From Candidatus Nanohaloarchaea archaeon (GTDB lineage: Archaea; Nanohalarchaeota; Nanosalinia; Nanosalinales; Nanosalinaceae): DNA of 64,000 nucleotides. The stretch spans positions 310,001-374,000 of the forward strand of contig CP046106.1 of assembly GCA_013343275.1 (NCBI GenBank). The letters are read 5' to 3'. The notes under the pieces are model-generated. The model was not told the origin of the DNA. It ran no database searches and was given only the letters and a program-made list of their open reading frames with translations. Position numbers and translations under genes: made by a program. How positions within the stretch are numbered: position 1 is the stretch's first letter; every line of letters starts with the position of its first letter. Positions 39,652 to 48,962 of the stretch are shown one piece after another.

Positions 39652-40479
39652 ATGGCAAGCTTTAATGAGGATGATTTTAGCTCTCCTGAGGAAGTCGATG
39701 AGTATATCGACGAGAACGAGGATGAGCTGAGCTCCCACGACAAAGAGGAGCTTAAAGGAATAAAGAGAGATCTTGAAACTGAAAAACAGCAGAGAATACA
39801 GAAGAGAAGAAAATGGGCCAAGTACGGAATAACAGGTGTTCTTGGTCTAGGTCTTGCAGTTCTGGTACTGGGCCCACTAGTCCAGGTTGCGCTTTCGCCT
39901 TCTACCCAGCAGAAAGGTTTTAATCTTGAGAACCAGCCTATGATGGGTAATGAAAGCGCCCCGGTTACCATTGTCGAGTTCGGTGACTACCGTTGTCCTG
40001 TCTGTAACCAGTTTGATCAGCAGGTCTTCCCGGCTGTGAAGAATAACTTTATCGATACAGGTAAGGCAAAGTTCTACTTCATCAACTATGCCTTCCTGGA
40101 TCAGTACATGCCTGGCGATACAAGCCAGACAGCAGCAGTCGCTGCAGAGTGTGTCTACCGGCAGAATGAGACAGAGTTCTGGGAGTTCCATCACGCAGTC
40201 TACGACAACCAGAAGTCAGAGAGCAAGGACTGGGCTACCGAGGACTTCATGATGCAGATAGCGAGGGAAAGTACTGAAGGCCTTGACTACGGTCAACTTG
40301 AGCAGTGTCTCTCCAACCGTGAGACTGCAGACGCAGTTAACAGCGACAGGAGAATTGGCCGAGTCAATGGAGTTTCCGGAACGCCTACGATCTTTGTGAA
40401 TGGCGAGCAGCTTTCAGGCTGGGGTTACACGACGATTGCTCAGGCTGTACAGCAGGAGCTAGCTAAGACACAGGAGTAA
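39652..40479 (+). CDS. Membrane-anchored DsbA-like thiol oxidoreductase
   Basis: A 275-aa protein: a cytoplasmic acidic N-terminus, a single membrane anchor at about 58-80 (YGITGVLGLGLAVLVLGPLV), then a thioredoxin fold with active site C115-P-V-C118 in FGDYRCPVCNQF and a cis-proline in VSGTPTIFVNG. It introduces disulfides into exported proteins. Two further cysteines (in AECVYR and LEQCLS) may form a structural disulfide. Partner of the adjacent DsbB-like protein. Confidence 0.92.
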   Translation: MASFNEDDFSSPEEVDEYIDENEDELSSHDKEELKGIKRDLETEKQQRIQKRRKWAKYGITGVLGLGLAVLVLGPLVQVALSPSTQQKGFNLENQPMMGNESAPVTIVEFGDYRCPVCNQFDQQVFPAVKNNFIDTGKAKFYFINYAFLDQYMPGDTSQTAAVAAECVYRQNETEFWEFHHAVYDNQKSESKDWATEDFMMQIARESTEGLDYGQLEQCLSNRETADAVNSDRRIGRVNGVSGTPTIFVNGEQLSGWGYTTIAQAVQQELAKTQE

Positions 40480-40534
40480 AAACCTCCTGCACCCTACTTC
40501 TTCTTTTTTAAATATAGATTACCTTGTTCTCCAT

Positions 40535-40951
40535 ATGCAGCTTCCTGATCAGAAATATATTGCGGTTGCAGCCATCCTTTTCTCGGCGGCCTTTGCAGTC
40601 TCATTTATAGGGCTTTCAGAGCTGAAAAAGAATGGGAAACAGAGTGTATACTCCGAGGAAGTCAGTATCAAAGTTAATTCAAGCATTGGAATTGCAACAG
40701 GCCAGATAGATGGTAAGAATCTTACTATAATGCAGCAGGGAACCAAACAGGCCAAGTTCTTCATAGATGTTACCGGGGACAAGAACATTGATAGAGAGAT
40801 AGACATTGAGAGCGATGGAGAAATCCACAGGAAGAGAATATTTGCAACGCTGGAAGGTCAGACCTACTCTCTAACGATAGAGTACACCGATGATCCCGAA
40901 GTTGAGGGAGATGCATACCTTAAAATTACTCACGCAGAAGCCCTGAAGTAG
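40535..40951 (+). CDS. Membrane-anchored extracellular protein, unknown
   Basis: A 138-aa protein with an uncleaved-looking N-terminal anchor (YIAVAAILFSAAFAVSFIGL) and a beta-rich mature part (VSIKVNSSIGIATGQIDGKNLTIMQ, then strands). No cysteines; no family recognised. It follows the DsbA-like gene by 55 bp, including a T-rich stretch, and may be transcribed separately. Confidence 0.65.
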   Translation: MQLPDQKYIAVAAILFSAAFAVSFIGLSELKKNGKQSVYSEEVSIKVNSSIGIATGQIDGKNLTIMQQGTKQAKFFIDVTGDKNIDREIDIESDGEIHRKRIFATLEGQTYSLTIEYTDDPEVEGDAYLKITHAEALK

Positions 40952-40999
40952 AAAGAAAAAAGTTGAGAGAGGCCTAGAAAGTCAGGCCTTTTTTCTGGT

Positions 41000-41797
41000 T
41001 TACCAGTCAGGACTGAAGCCCGGGTCAACCAGTCTTTCCTCTCTGTCAATCGACTCAATCCTCTCGATATCTTCTCTGTCCAGTTCCAGTTCTCCGGCCT
41101 TGAAGTTGTCTCTGATATGTTCTTCTGAAGTCGCCTTTGGAATAGCTACGACCCCTTTCTTCTGCATTAGCCATGCAAGACTTACCTGGGCCTCGCTTAC
41201 ACCATGTTTATCGGCTATCTCCTGTAGCTCAGGTATATCAAATACTTTACCTCGGGCCAGCGGAGAGTATGCTACAAGCAGGATATCATGTTCACGGCAC
41301 TTCTCTAGAAGTTCATCCTGCTGAAGTAGTGGATGCATTTCGACCTGGTTTGCCATGATATGTTCCCCGGCGATCTCCATAGCTTCATCTACCTGTTCCG
41401 GTGTGAAATTGCTGATGCCGATGTTTTTGATATCTCCTTCTTCAACCAGCTGTTTGAAGCCTTCGAAAGTTGATTCAGGTTCGTACTGTCCTGAAGGCCA
41501 GTGAATATACATCAGGTCTACATAGTCGACTCCTAGCTTGTCCAGGCTTTCCCTGGTGCTCTGGACAACGTCCTCTCTGGAGAGGTTGCTGATCCAGACC
41601 TTTGAGGCCAGGAAGAATTCTTCCCTATCAACATCGGCCTGTTCAAGGCCTTCTCCCACGTACTCTTCGTTGTCGTAGGCCTGTGCTGTATCTATATGCT
41701 TGTATCCTATGTCTAGTGCGGTTTTTACTGCGTTTCTGCATTCTTCAGGTTCCGTGTTCTGCCAGGTACCTAGACCTAGCTTCGGCATTTCAGTCAT
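41000..41797 (-). CDS. Aldo/keto reductase
   Basis: A 265-aa TIM-barrel oxidoreductase: LGLGTWQN at the N-terminus, HIDTAQAYDNEEYVGEGL (catalytic Asp and Tyr), the Lys in LASKVW, the His in MYIHWPSG, and the NADPH-binding IPKATSEEHIRDN near the C-terminus. Reduces aldehydes or ketones with NADPH; the exact substrate is unknown. It is a single gene. Confidence 0.93.
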   Translation of the reverse strand: MTEMPKLGLGTWQNTEPEECRNAVKTALDIGYKHIDTAQAYDNEEYVGEGLEQADVDREEFFLASKVWISNLSREDVVQSTRESLDKLGVDYVDLMYIHWPSGQYEPESTFEGFKQLVEEGDIKNIGISNFTPEQVDEAMEIAGEHIMANQVEMHPLLQQDELLEKCREHDILLVAYSPLARGKVFDIPELQEIADKHGVSEAQVSLAWLMQKKGVVAIPKATSEEHIRDNFKAGELELDREDIERIESIDREERLVDPGFSPDW

Positions 41798-41876
41798 GTA
41801 TAGAAAGCAGTGTAGAAGTGTGAAAAACCTTGTTGTGTAGAAATAGAGGAAAATAAAAATGTGGTGAGGAAGTCAA

Positions 41877-42065
41877 TTAAGCCCTCTTTGCATCGGATTT
41901 CCATTTGTTAACGATATTTGTTCCCTTGGACTTCTTTGTGTCGGAACTGTTATCGTTAACGTGTTCCTCTGCTCTGTGGACTCCTTCCTTTGTTTGTGCG
42001 TCCTGATCTTCGTCGCCAGTAAATACTTGGCCACAGTAAGGACATTCAACTTCTTCGTTAGTCAT
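41877..42065 (-). CDS. Small C2H2-like zinc-finger protein
   Basis: A 62-aa protein with VECPYCGQVF followed by a long acidic linker and two histidines (GVHRAEEHV), giving a C-x2-C-x18-H-x4-H arrangement that may bind zinc. The C-terminus is basic. Such small zinc-finger proteins are common in halophilic archaea; function unknown. Confidence 0.65.
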   Translation of the reverse strand: MTNEEVECPYCGQVFTGDEDQDAQTKEGVHRAEEHVNDNSSDTKKSKGTNIVNKWKSDAKRA

Positions 42066-42178
42066 GTTATCACGTATCTGTTACAAGTGTTAAATGGTTT
42101 TCGGTAGTTGGCCTATATGCAAATGAGAATATAGACAGCAATAAAGGAAAGCGCCACTTAACTTTATAAACATTTTGA

Positions 42179-44920
42179 CTATTCATCAAGGATATCTGTC
42201 ACAGGCATTACCTCTATACTCCGGACCTTGTCCTCCGATACACAGTAAATATAGGCCTCAACCGGTTTTTCCCTTGCATCCTCTATAGCTGATGCGTACA
42301 GACTGAGCTGCTTCTGGTATTTCTCGGGTTCTTTATCGCCGATCTTGAAGTCGTAGATGCGGATAACCTCTTCCTTTTCGAGAAGCAGATCTATTCTACC
42401 CTTGATAACTCCTCCATCTGCTGGCAGCCTTATATCTACTTCACACTGTTTTCTACCATCCAGGCCTTCTATAAACTGTTCTATATTTTCTTCGTAGTCT
42501 GTGCTGCTACTTGCATCTCCTTGTATCTTTTCTTCGGCGAACTCGTGTAGATCACGGCCTTTCTCTCGGCCATCTCCTTCTTCCAGATCCAGTAGACTGG
42601 TGACAGCAGTAGCTTCGCTGCCTTCATACTCTGGCAGCTCTGGGTCGAAGAAGCTGATATCGGAGGTATTTTCCTCCTGTTCTATAGGCTTCTCGCTGTA
42701 ATACTCTTCCTCAAGAGGCATTTTTTCGAAGAAAGTTGATTTGCGGCCTTCTTCAGCGGTTATATAGAGCTCTTCTTCGGCTCTGGTGATTCCTACGTAC
42801 ATGAGCCTTCTTTCCTCGTCGTAGCCTTTGGAAAGCGTCTGGAAAAGTATTTCAGATCTCCAGTTATCGAAGGAGAATCCTTTTTCCTCATTGTATTTTT
42901 TACGAGTTCTCAGGCCGATAACGTCTCTGTATTCGATCGGTATGTAGTTTCCGTTGGTTGATGGGAAGCGGCTCTGGTTGACATCAGATATAAAGACGAC
43001 AGGGTATTCCAGGCCTTTAGCGGCGTGTATTGTCTGTATCTTTACCACATTTTCCTGCATCGAGTTATCGATCTCATAGATTTCTCCGTCCTCGATGTTA
43101 TCCTCTACAAACTGGATTAACTGGCCTAGGTTCATGTAGGAGCTCTCGAAGGTATCAGTCAGGACCTCTACAATTCGTTCTGTAAACCCGTTGCTGACTT
43201 CGTATCTCGTGAATACTTTTTCAGCAAACTGACCTATGTCGGAAGTGGTATCCAACTCCTCCCGGAACTCCTCCATATCCTTCGGATAATTTTCGTTATC
43301 AAGTATCTCTTTAGCCTCATCTAACGTGTATCCTGCGTTTTCCAGCACCACGGCCCATCCTCTATCCGAGTTAGAGTTGGAGATCCTCATCCACGCAAGC
43401 AGCATAACTGCAGGGTTCGTTTTGAAGAGTTCTACTCCTCCCTCATAAGCTACAGGCACTCCTCTGTTCTGTGCTTCTTTCTGAAGTTCCAGTCCGAAGT
43501 TACGGGTGCGTGTAAGTACCGCTATATCCCCGTACTCTCTTCCTCCCTCCTGAACTCTTCCCTGTATCTTAGCGAGGACATTTTCAGCCTCTTTCTCTGT
43601 CAGAAGCTTCTCTATACGGCCTTCTTCATCTTTCTGTGACTCCAGTGACGTGATCTTGGACCTTATTTCTTCCTGCGGAAGGTTCTCATAACCGGTTGCG
43701 GGGAGTGTAAGGGCCTCCTCTGATAGGTCAAGTATTTCCTGCGTCGACCTGTAGTTCTTCTTCAGCCTTATTTCCTCGACGTTTTCAATCCTGAAATCTA
43801 CTCTCCGCTGGCCTTCGTTCAGTTCTTCACGGTACTTCTCGAGTCTTCTCTGGAATCTTTGAATGTTCTCAACGTTTGCGTACTGAAAGCTGTAGATACT
43901 CTGTTTCCAGTCCCCTACAGCACAGATGTTTGGTTCATCAGCGAGAAGCAGCGTGAGCTTGAACTGTATCTCATTGGTATCCTGGAACTCATCTATCATC
44001 AGGTATTTGAATGACAGCTTGTCTCTCAAAGCCTTTTTCTCTGTCAGGAGCACGTAGGAGAACGCCAGGAGGAAGTTAAAGTTGAGGTAGTTCTTTCTGA
44101 GACAATACTGCAGGTAAGAGAAGTAGATATTATGTACAAACTCTTTAAGCTTCTCTCTGCCCTCATTAAAGGCCTTCTCCCCAAAGTCTCTTCTGACTTG
44201 CTTTGTGCCGTACCCTCCTCTGACCTCTTCTTCGCTGGGAGCATCTTCATCGAAATCCTTGTACTTCATGCTGTAAAGCCTGCTTCTGAGCTCCGACTGT
44301 TTCTTCCCGTTACCACTATTTCTTGGTTTGTTAACTTCCTTGAATATTTTCTTGAACTCCTGGAAGTCGCCATCAATGTATTTCTCCGAGTTGCCGAACC
44401 ATCCCTCTTTCTCTGGCACAATTCCTTTTGCGGCCAGGTTTTTCAACAGGCTCAGAATCTGTGAGTAGTCATCAATTATCTGGTAGAACTCGTGGTACTG
44501 TGAATTCTCATCTATAAACAGGTTCATGAAGCTGTCGAACTCCTGTTTCTCTCGAACCTCGCTCTCCATAAGATTCAGGCTCTGAGTTATGTCCTCCTCT
44601 AGGCCCAGTATTCGTGGAGTGTCGAATCCATGGTTTCGAAGTATCTTCTTTGCGAAGCTGTGGAAAGTTGAAATCGGTGCATCGTAGATCTTGGAGGCCT
44701 TGACATCTGTCCTCTCAATTATTCTTTCCTTCATCTGGTCTGCAGCGTTGTTGGTGAATGTAGCCAGCAGTATATCGCCAGGTTCTACGCCGTCATCCAG
44801 TATCTCTGCGTACCGCCTGGTTATAGTGAATGTCTTCCCTGTACCCGCCCCTGCGTCAACCAGGTAGATTCCATCCGTGTTGTCTATCAGTTTCTGCTGT
44901 TGTTTATTCGGGTCAGTCAT
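42179..44920 (-). CDS. UvrD/AddA-like helicase-nuclease
   Basis: A 913-aa superfamily 1 helicase: Walker A AGAGTGKT (23-30), motif Ia region TFTNNAADQMKER, motif II MIDEFQDTN, motif III VGDWKQSIYSF, motif V TIHAAKGLEYPVVF, and motif VI YVGITRAEEEL. A C-terminal PD-(D/E)xK nuclease is visible (GRIDLLLEKEEVIRIYDFKIG, then QLSLYA). This is the AddA/RecB layout for double-strand-break end resection. It lies 8 nt after the AddB-like gene on the same strand, so the two proteins probably form a complex. Confidence 0.9.
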   Translation of the reverse strand: MTDPNKQQQKLIDNTDGIYLVDAGAGTGKTFTITRRYAEILDDGVEPGDILLATFTNNAADQMKERIIERTDVKASKIYDAPISTFHSFAKKILRNHGFDTPRILGLEEDITQSLNLMESEVREKQEFDSFMNLFIDENSQYHEFYQIIDDYSQILSLLKNLAAKGIVPEKEGWFGNSEKYIDGDFQEFKKIFKEVNKPRNSGNGKKQSELRSRLYSMKYKDFDEDAPSEEEVRGGYGTKQVRRDFGEKAFNEGREKLKEFVHNIYFSYLQYCLRKNYLNFNFLLAFSYVLLTEKKALRDKLSFKYLMIDEFQDTNEIQFKLTLLLADEPNICAVGDWKQSIYSFQYANVENIQRFQRRLEKYREELNEGQRRVDFRIENVEEIRLKKNYRSTQEILDLSEEALTLPATGYENLPQEEIRSKITSLESQKDEEGRIEKLLTEKEAENVLAKIQGRVQEGGREYGDIAVLTRTRNFGLELQKEAQNRGVPVAYEGGVELFKTNPAVMLLAWMRISNSNSDRGWAVVLENAGYTLDEAKEILDNENYPKDMEEFREELDTTSDIGQFAEKVFTRYEVSNGFTERIVEVLTDTFESSYMNLGQLIQFVEDNIEDGEIYEIDNSMQENVVKIQTIHAAKGLEYPVVFISDVNQSRFPSTNGNYIPIEYRDVIGLRTRKKYNEEKGFSFDNWRSEILFQTLSKGYDEERRLMYVGITRAEEELYITAEEGRKSTFFEKMPLEEEYYSEKPIEQEENTSDISFFDPELPEYEGSEATAVTSLLDLEEGDGREKGRDLHEFAEEKIQGDASSSTDYEENIEQFIEGLDGRKQCEVDIRLPADGGVIKGRIDLLLEKEEVIRIYDFKIGDKEPEKYQKQLSLYASAIEDAREKPVEAYIYCVSEDKVRSIEVMPVTDILDE

Positions 44921-44927
44921 GCTTGTC

Positions 44928-47489
44928 TCACTCCACTATCATGTCTCGGTAAGGGTTTCTGTCGATATCGTTGTCGCCGACAGGGAACCGTGAACCTTTG
45001 TACTCATTCAGTTCGTCAACTTTCTCCTCAAGGAATTCCTCAAACCTGTCAAGGTCCTCCTTGAAGAAGTTGGTTTTTCTGAACTCTAAAAGCTTTCTCA
45101 AAGCCTTATCTGCTCCTTTCTCCACGTATTTGTAATCTCCGACGTGTTTTTTTGCGTACTTGACGAACTCTCTACCGAATTCGGACTGAACCAGCTTGTC
45201 CTTGTCGTATGGGTAGGGAATCTTGTTATCCTCAAAGAATTTCTGGAAGTTAGGATGGCCCAGCTTTTCGAGGGTTTTCCTCCTGTCGTTTGACTTTGCT
45301 ACTCCTTTGATAAGTTTCTCAAAAACCTCCAGATCCAGTATCTTGTCGTTGAAATCCTTTGGATAGTAAGTTATGGAAACTGTTTTTTCATCCATATCTG
45401 ATTCGGAGTTTATATCCGAGGCCATGTCGCTGAGGAAGTAGAAGTAGGTGAACTTCAGTTTCTGATCCGGCATCTTGTCTCTGAGCTCGCTCAGGTACAT
45501 TATAGGCTGGAAGTCTGGTTTTTCATCGAAAAGTTCGACGTTGGAATCTCTAATTATCTTTTTCCTGCTTCGGCTCCGTGAACTGCTCTTGTAGTCCACC
45601 AGCTCATTTCCGAGGACGAGATCTATCTTTCCTTTTGCACAGATATCTTTATTCTGGAAGGTTAGTTCTGCGAAGTGCTTCTCGACATCCCTGTCAAAGT
45701 ACTCGGCGAAAATATTCTTGCCTGGACCTTCCTCTGGCTCAAGCTCCACGGCCTCAGGGCTATCTCTTGAGTCGATAAAGCTCTCAATATTTCGGATTCC
45801 GATCCTGAACTCTGTTTCAAGCGTCTCCAGCTCGATGTCATCTACGTAAGGCCTTATCTCTTTCTTCATTATCTCCACGAATTCTTCTCTGCCTTTTTCC
45901 TCTACGAATTCAGGAAAGTTTGCGTAGAACTCTGCGAACTCATGGAAAAGATTCCCTTTAACCATGATATCTTTCTCGGTGTCGGCAACAAGTCTTGAGA
46001 AATAGTAGGCTCTCGGGGACTGTACAAACCTGTTCAGAGAGGACTGGCTGAGCAGCTCTACTGTTTCCGGCTCTTCCAGAGAGTCTTCTTTACTGAAGCC
46101 TGATAGCTTGGATTTCTGCGGGAGAGAAAATCTCTCCGTCCTGTGATCTGAAAAACTTTCGAGGCCGCAGAGCTCTGTGAAGTAGAAGCAGGGAGAGATT
46201 TCTTCGTTCATTTCTTTATCCTGGACGAGGTAGTGTTTCTGTTCTCCATTCTGTATCAGGGCCTCGAAGTTCTGTAGGTTCCTTTTTTCTACTTCCTCTC
46301 TGTCGATCCACGATCTCTGATCTACTTCCTGTGTCCATTCCGAGGACATACCTATGTAGAAGACTACAGGACGGTCTATGTATACCGTTGATTTAGGTGA
46401 AGCGAGTAACACGCCGCTGTCTTCCGAGTTCTGTGTAGGATCAAAGGAATCTAGATAGTATTCAAGCCTGGATATACTACCTTCGGTTATACTTTCCTCT
46501 TTTAGGCCTAGGTCTTCCAGCACCTCTTCTATATGGTTCTGCTCGTATCCAAGTAGATCCTGGAATCCTTCGAGAAAGTCCTGGAAATCCATGAAGGAGG
46601 CCACGTTCAGGAAGTCTGTGAACTCGCTTAGCCTGTCGTCCTCCAGTTCTGATACCTTGACCTGGCTTTTGCTGTCGGAGGAATCAATTCCCAGGTGCTG
46701 TACTACCGGCTCCACATCTCGAAGCCTTATCCTGTCTTTTGCCAGCGCTAGCCTTGCCAGTGATATGAAGGTTCTCAGATCTTCCTTTTCGGAGAGTTTC
46801 TCTGTCGAGTTATAGGGTATTTCCTCGGATTTGAACGCAGACTCTATCAGCGACTGGTATCTTGTATCTGAATCCACAACAAGAGCAACGTTTTCCGCAT
46901 TTTCCTTGGATATATTCCTCTTCAAGGCCTCTACTATCTCGCTTGCGGATGAGAAGATATTGAATTTCGGTAGTTCAAACTCTCTGTTCTCAAATATTTC
47001 AACTGTATCGTAATCATCAGGCAGTACTTTCCTGTCGAGCTCGTTGAACTGGTATGGCGCTATCACAGCTACATCTTTATCTTCATCTATATTGGTGCTC
47101 TCTAGCGCTCTGAAGGGGTTGTTTATCTCCTCCAGTATCTTTATTATCTCTTCGGCAGCGTTTCCGGAGAACTGTTCTTCCTCCAGTATGCTGTAAAGGT
47201 TTCCTGTGTTTTTCCAGGATTCAAGTACTGTTTCCAGCATGTATGATGCCTGTTTCCAGGTAAGATCTGTTCTCTCTACTATTTCAAGAAATATCTCTCT
47301 TTTGAAATCCAGGTCGTCCAGTTCTTCATCGAATGCATATCTGCGTGGTGTTTCCGCAAACTCCCCCACTACTGCTTTATCTATCCGTTTGTTCAGGCCT
47401 TCTGCCAGAGGAGCATCAACTGTAAGCACCAGATCGTAGTTTTTGACCTCTTTATACAGTTTTTCAAGGTTTTTCCTATTCCTTATCAT
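44928..47489 (-). CDS. AddB-like nuclease partner
   Basis: An 853-aa protein with an inactive-looking helicase-like N-terminal half (no Walker A) and a C-terminal RecB-family nuclease (LFHEFAEFYANF, then AKGKIDLVLGNELVDYKSSS with the D...E/DxK core). Its cysteines are few, and the iron-staple cysteines of bacterial AddB are not evident. Its N-terminal overlap of 4 nt with the upstream LEA-like gene and the closely following AddA-like gene indicate one transcript. Archaea usually resect with Mre11-Rad50-HerA-NurA, so this pair is less common. Confidence 0.8.
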   Translation of the reverse strand: MIRNRKNLEKLYKEVKNYDLVLTVDAPLAEGLNKRIDKAVVGEFAETPRRYAFDEELDDLDFKREIFLEIVERTDLTWKQASYMLETVLESWKNTGNLYSILEEEQFSGNAAEEIIKILEEINNPFRALESTNIDEDKDVAVIAPYQFNELDRKVLPDDYDTVEIFENREFELPKFNIFSSASEIVEALKRNISKENAENVALVVDSDTRYQSLIESAFKSEEIPYNSTEKLSEKEDLRTFISLARLALAKDRIRLRDVEPVVQHLGIDSSDSKSQVKVSELEDDRLSEFTDFLNVASFMDFQDFLEGFQDLLGYEQNHIEEVLEDLGLKEESITEGSISRLEYYLDSFDPTQNSEDSGVLLASPKSTVYIDRPVVFYIGMSSEWTQEVDQRSWIDREEVEKRNLQNFEALIQNGEQKHYLVQDKEMNEEISPCFYFTELCGLESFSDHRTERFSLPQKSKLSGFSKEDSLEEPETVELLSQSSLNRFVQSPRAYYFSRLVADTEKDIMVKGNLFHEFAEFYANFPEFVEEKGREEFVEIMKKEIRPYVDDIELETLETEFRIGIRNIESFIDSRDSPEAVELEPEEGPGKNIFAEYFDRDVEKHFAELTFQNKDICAKGKIDLVLGNELVDYKSSSRSRSRKKIIRDSNVELFDEKPDFQPIMYLSELRDKMPDQKLKFTYFYFLSDMASDINSESDMDEKTVSITYYPKDFNDKILDLEVFEKLIKGVAKSNDRRKTLEKLGHPNFQKFFEDNKIPYPYDKDKLVQSEFGREFVKYAKKHVGDYKYVEKGADKALRKLLEFRKTNFFKEDLDRFEEFLEEKVDELNEYKGSRFPVGDNDIDRNPYRDMIVE

Positions 47490-48598
47490 CCAATTACTTC
47501 CCCTACTGTGTCATCTATGATATTATTACTGGAATCGTTCTGAGGATCTTTGTTACTGTCTAAGCTGTTGTTTGTGCTGGATGATGAACCTATGTTGCAT
47601 CCGTTGAATGAGGAGCTCGAGTTCTGATCTTCCAGTATTGCTGTTCTGAAGCTGAAGTTACACCTAATTCCTTCTCCCGGCGGGAGCGTGATCTGCTGTT
47701 CTTGTATCTCGAAGGCCAGTTTGAGATTAAGCGTTCCCTCCGTTCTCTCGCCTCTCCTGATATGTGATGCAAGCCAGTCATCTATCTTGCTGTTGTCCAT
47801 CTTGACTCGGAATGTTAGTTCCTCGGTTTCTCCAGGAGCTATAACGTTGTCTTCGGGAGAGGAGATTAGTTTGGCCTGGCTGGTGCTCCACTCTACTAGA
47901 GCGATCTGGTTCATTTCTATCTTGCCAGAGAGGCCAGGAACAGGAAGAGGGTAGCTGTTGGGGTTACGTATTCTGAGATCAATAAGTATATTTGTGCTTT
48001 TTGAGGTTACTTGCCCCCATTCAGCGGAGCCGCCTACAACCTCTATTACCGGGCCTGTACTGTATCCTGCTATCTCTGTACCGTAGTTATACTCTCCTCT
48101 GACCTGTTTCAACGTGCTGTCAAACATTCCTATAATATCGGTATCTATCCTGTCACGGTATGCTACAGTATGGAAAGGTACTGTTACCGGGCCTATGCCT
48201 GCTTTCACGCTGAGAGGTATTCTGAGCTTCGATACTTCGCTGTTTCTTACGTGAGTGGCCCACCAATCAGGTATTTTGTCGTACAGAAGTGTCGAGTTAA
48301 TGGTTTTTGTCTGGTTTCCTTGATCTATCTTTACTCCTTCTCTTGTCCCTTTCACGAGCACTATTTCATTCATCAGTACTCTGTACTGGAGCTTTACGTC
48401 GGAGTAGTTGAATTTTATCTTGCTCGGGTTGTTTATCCAGATAGTGCTTGTAACTGAGATATTTTCCTGGCCTACGCTATTCCAGTCTCCTCTGTCTTGT
48501 ACTCCAAAACTTGGTTTCTGGGTCAGACCTAGGAATGCTGCCGATCCTGCCAGTATAACGGCGGTTGTAAAAAGGATTTTTGTTTTGGACAGAGACAT
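47486..48598 (-). CDS. LEA14-like (WHy domain) exported protein
   Basis: About 370 aa from MSLSK (48598; an alternative ATG is 4 codons upstream). An N-terminal signal or anchor (ILFTTAVILAGSAAFLGL) is followed by two LEA-2/WHy domains: NISVTSTIWINNPSKIKFNYSDVKLQYRVLMNE, then NILIDLRIRNPNSYPLPVPGLSGKIEMNQI, each a strand-rich unit with the N-P motif. The C-terminus is a Ser/Asn/Asp-rich tail. Related haloarchaeal proteins are called desiccation-related; the actual role is unclear. Its stop overlaps the AddB-like start. Confidence 0.75.
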   Translation of the reverse strand: MSLSKTKILFTTAVILAGSAAFLGLTQKPSFGVQDRGDWNSVGQENISVTSTIWINNPSKIKFNYSDVKLQYRVLMNEIVLVKGTREGVKIDQGNQTKTINSTLLYDKIPDWWATHVRNSEVSKLRIPLSVKAGIGPVTVPFHTVAYRDRIDTDIIGMFDSTLKQVRGEYNYGTEIAGYSTGPVIEVVGGSAEWGQVTSKSTNILIDLRIRNPNSYPLPVPGLSGKIEMNQIALVEWSTSQAKLISSPEDNVIAPGETEELTFRVKMDNSKIDDWLASHIRRGERTEGTLNLKLAFEIQEQQITLPPGEGIRCNFSFRTAILEDQNSSSSFNGCNIGSSSSTNNSLDSNKDPQNDSSNNIIDDTVGEVIG

Positions 48599-48731
48599 TT
48601 CAAGAAACAAGTTATCTTCAATTTTTAAGACTCTACTTATTCTGGAAAAGGCAATCTAATTAACTGCCTGATAATAGCAACGCCTTGAAAGGTTCGAATA
48701 GATTAAATAATATTCGCTGTATTCTTTTACA

Positions 48732-48824
48732 GTGTTTAGTGAATGCTGTGCAGATGGATGCAGTAGAAAAACTATGTTAGGCCTCTGCAATAAATGTGCA
48801 AAGCAGAGAGTTATAGAGGGTTAA
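48732..48824 (+). CDS. Tiny cysteine-rich (zinc-knuckle) protein
   Basis: A 30-aa ORF beginning with GTG: FSECCADGCSRKTMLGLCNKC, with five cysteines in pairs that could hold one zinc. An A+T-rich TATA-like stretch (TTAAATAATATTC) lies about 25-30 bp upstream, consistent with a leaderless message. Its small size makes the call uncertain, but the dense cysteine pattern is unlikely by chance. Confidence 0.45.
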   Translation: MFSECCADGCSRKTMLGLCNKCAKQRVIEG

Positions 48825-48843
48825 TTAAACATCTATAAAGAGT

Positions 48844-48951
48844 TCAGGGATCGCTACAGTCACGTATCATGCCGCAGTTCGGGCATTTAAGCTCGCAGGC
48901 CACATATTTGAACATTTCTGTGCCGCAGTTCCAGCAAGTTTTATCTACCAT
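48844..48951 (-). CDS. Small two-CxxC zinc-ribbon protein
   Basis: A 35-aa protein: TCWNCGTEMFKYVACELKCPNCGMIRDCSDP, read as two CxxCG knuckles and a final DCSDP. This wording recurs in tiny archaeal zinc-ribbon proteins of unknown function. It is convergent with the other tiny cysteine-rich ORF, 19 bp away, and lies just downstream of the prenyltransferase gene on the same strand. Confidence 0.7.
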   Translation of the reverse strand: MVDKTCWNCGTEMFKYVACELKCPNCGMIRDCSDP

Positions 48952-48962
48952 CTACCTTGTTT

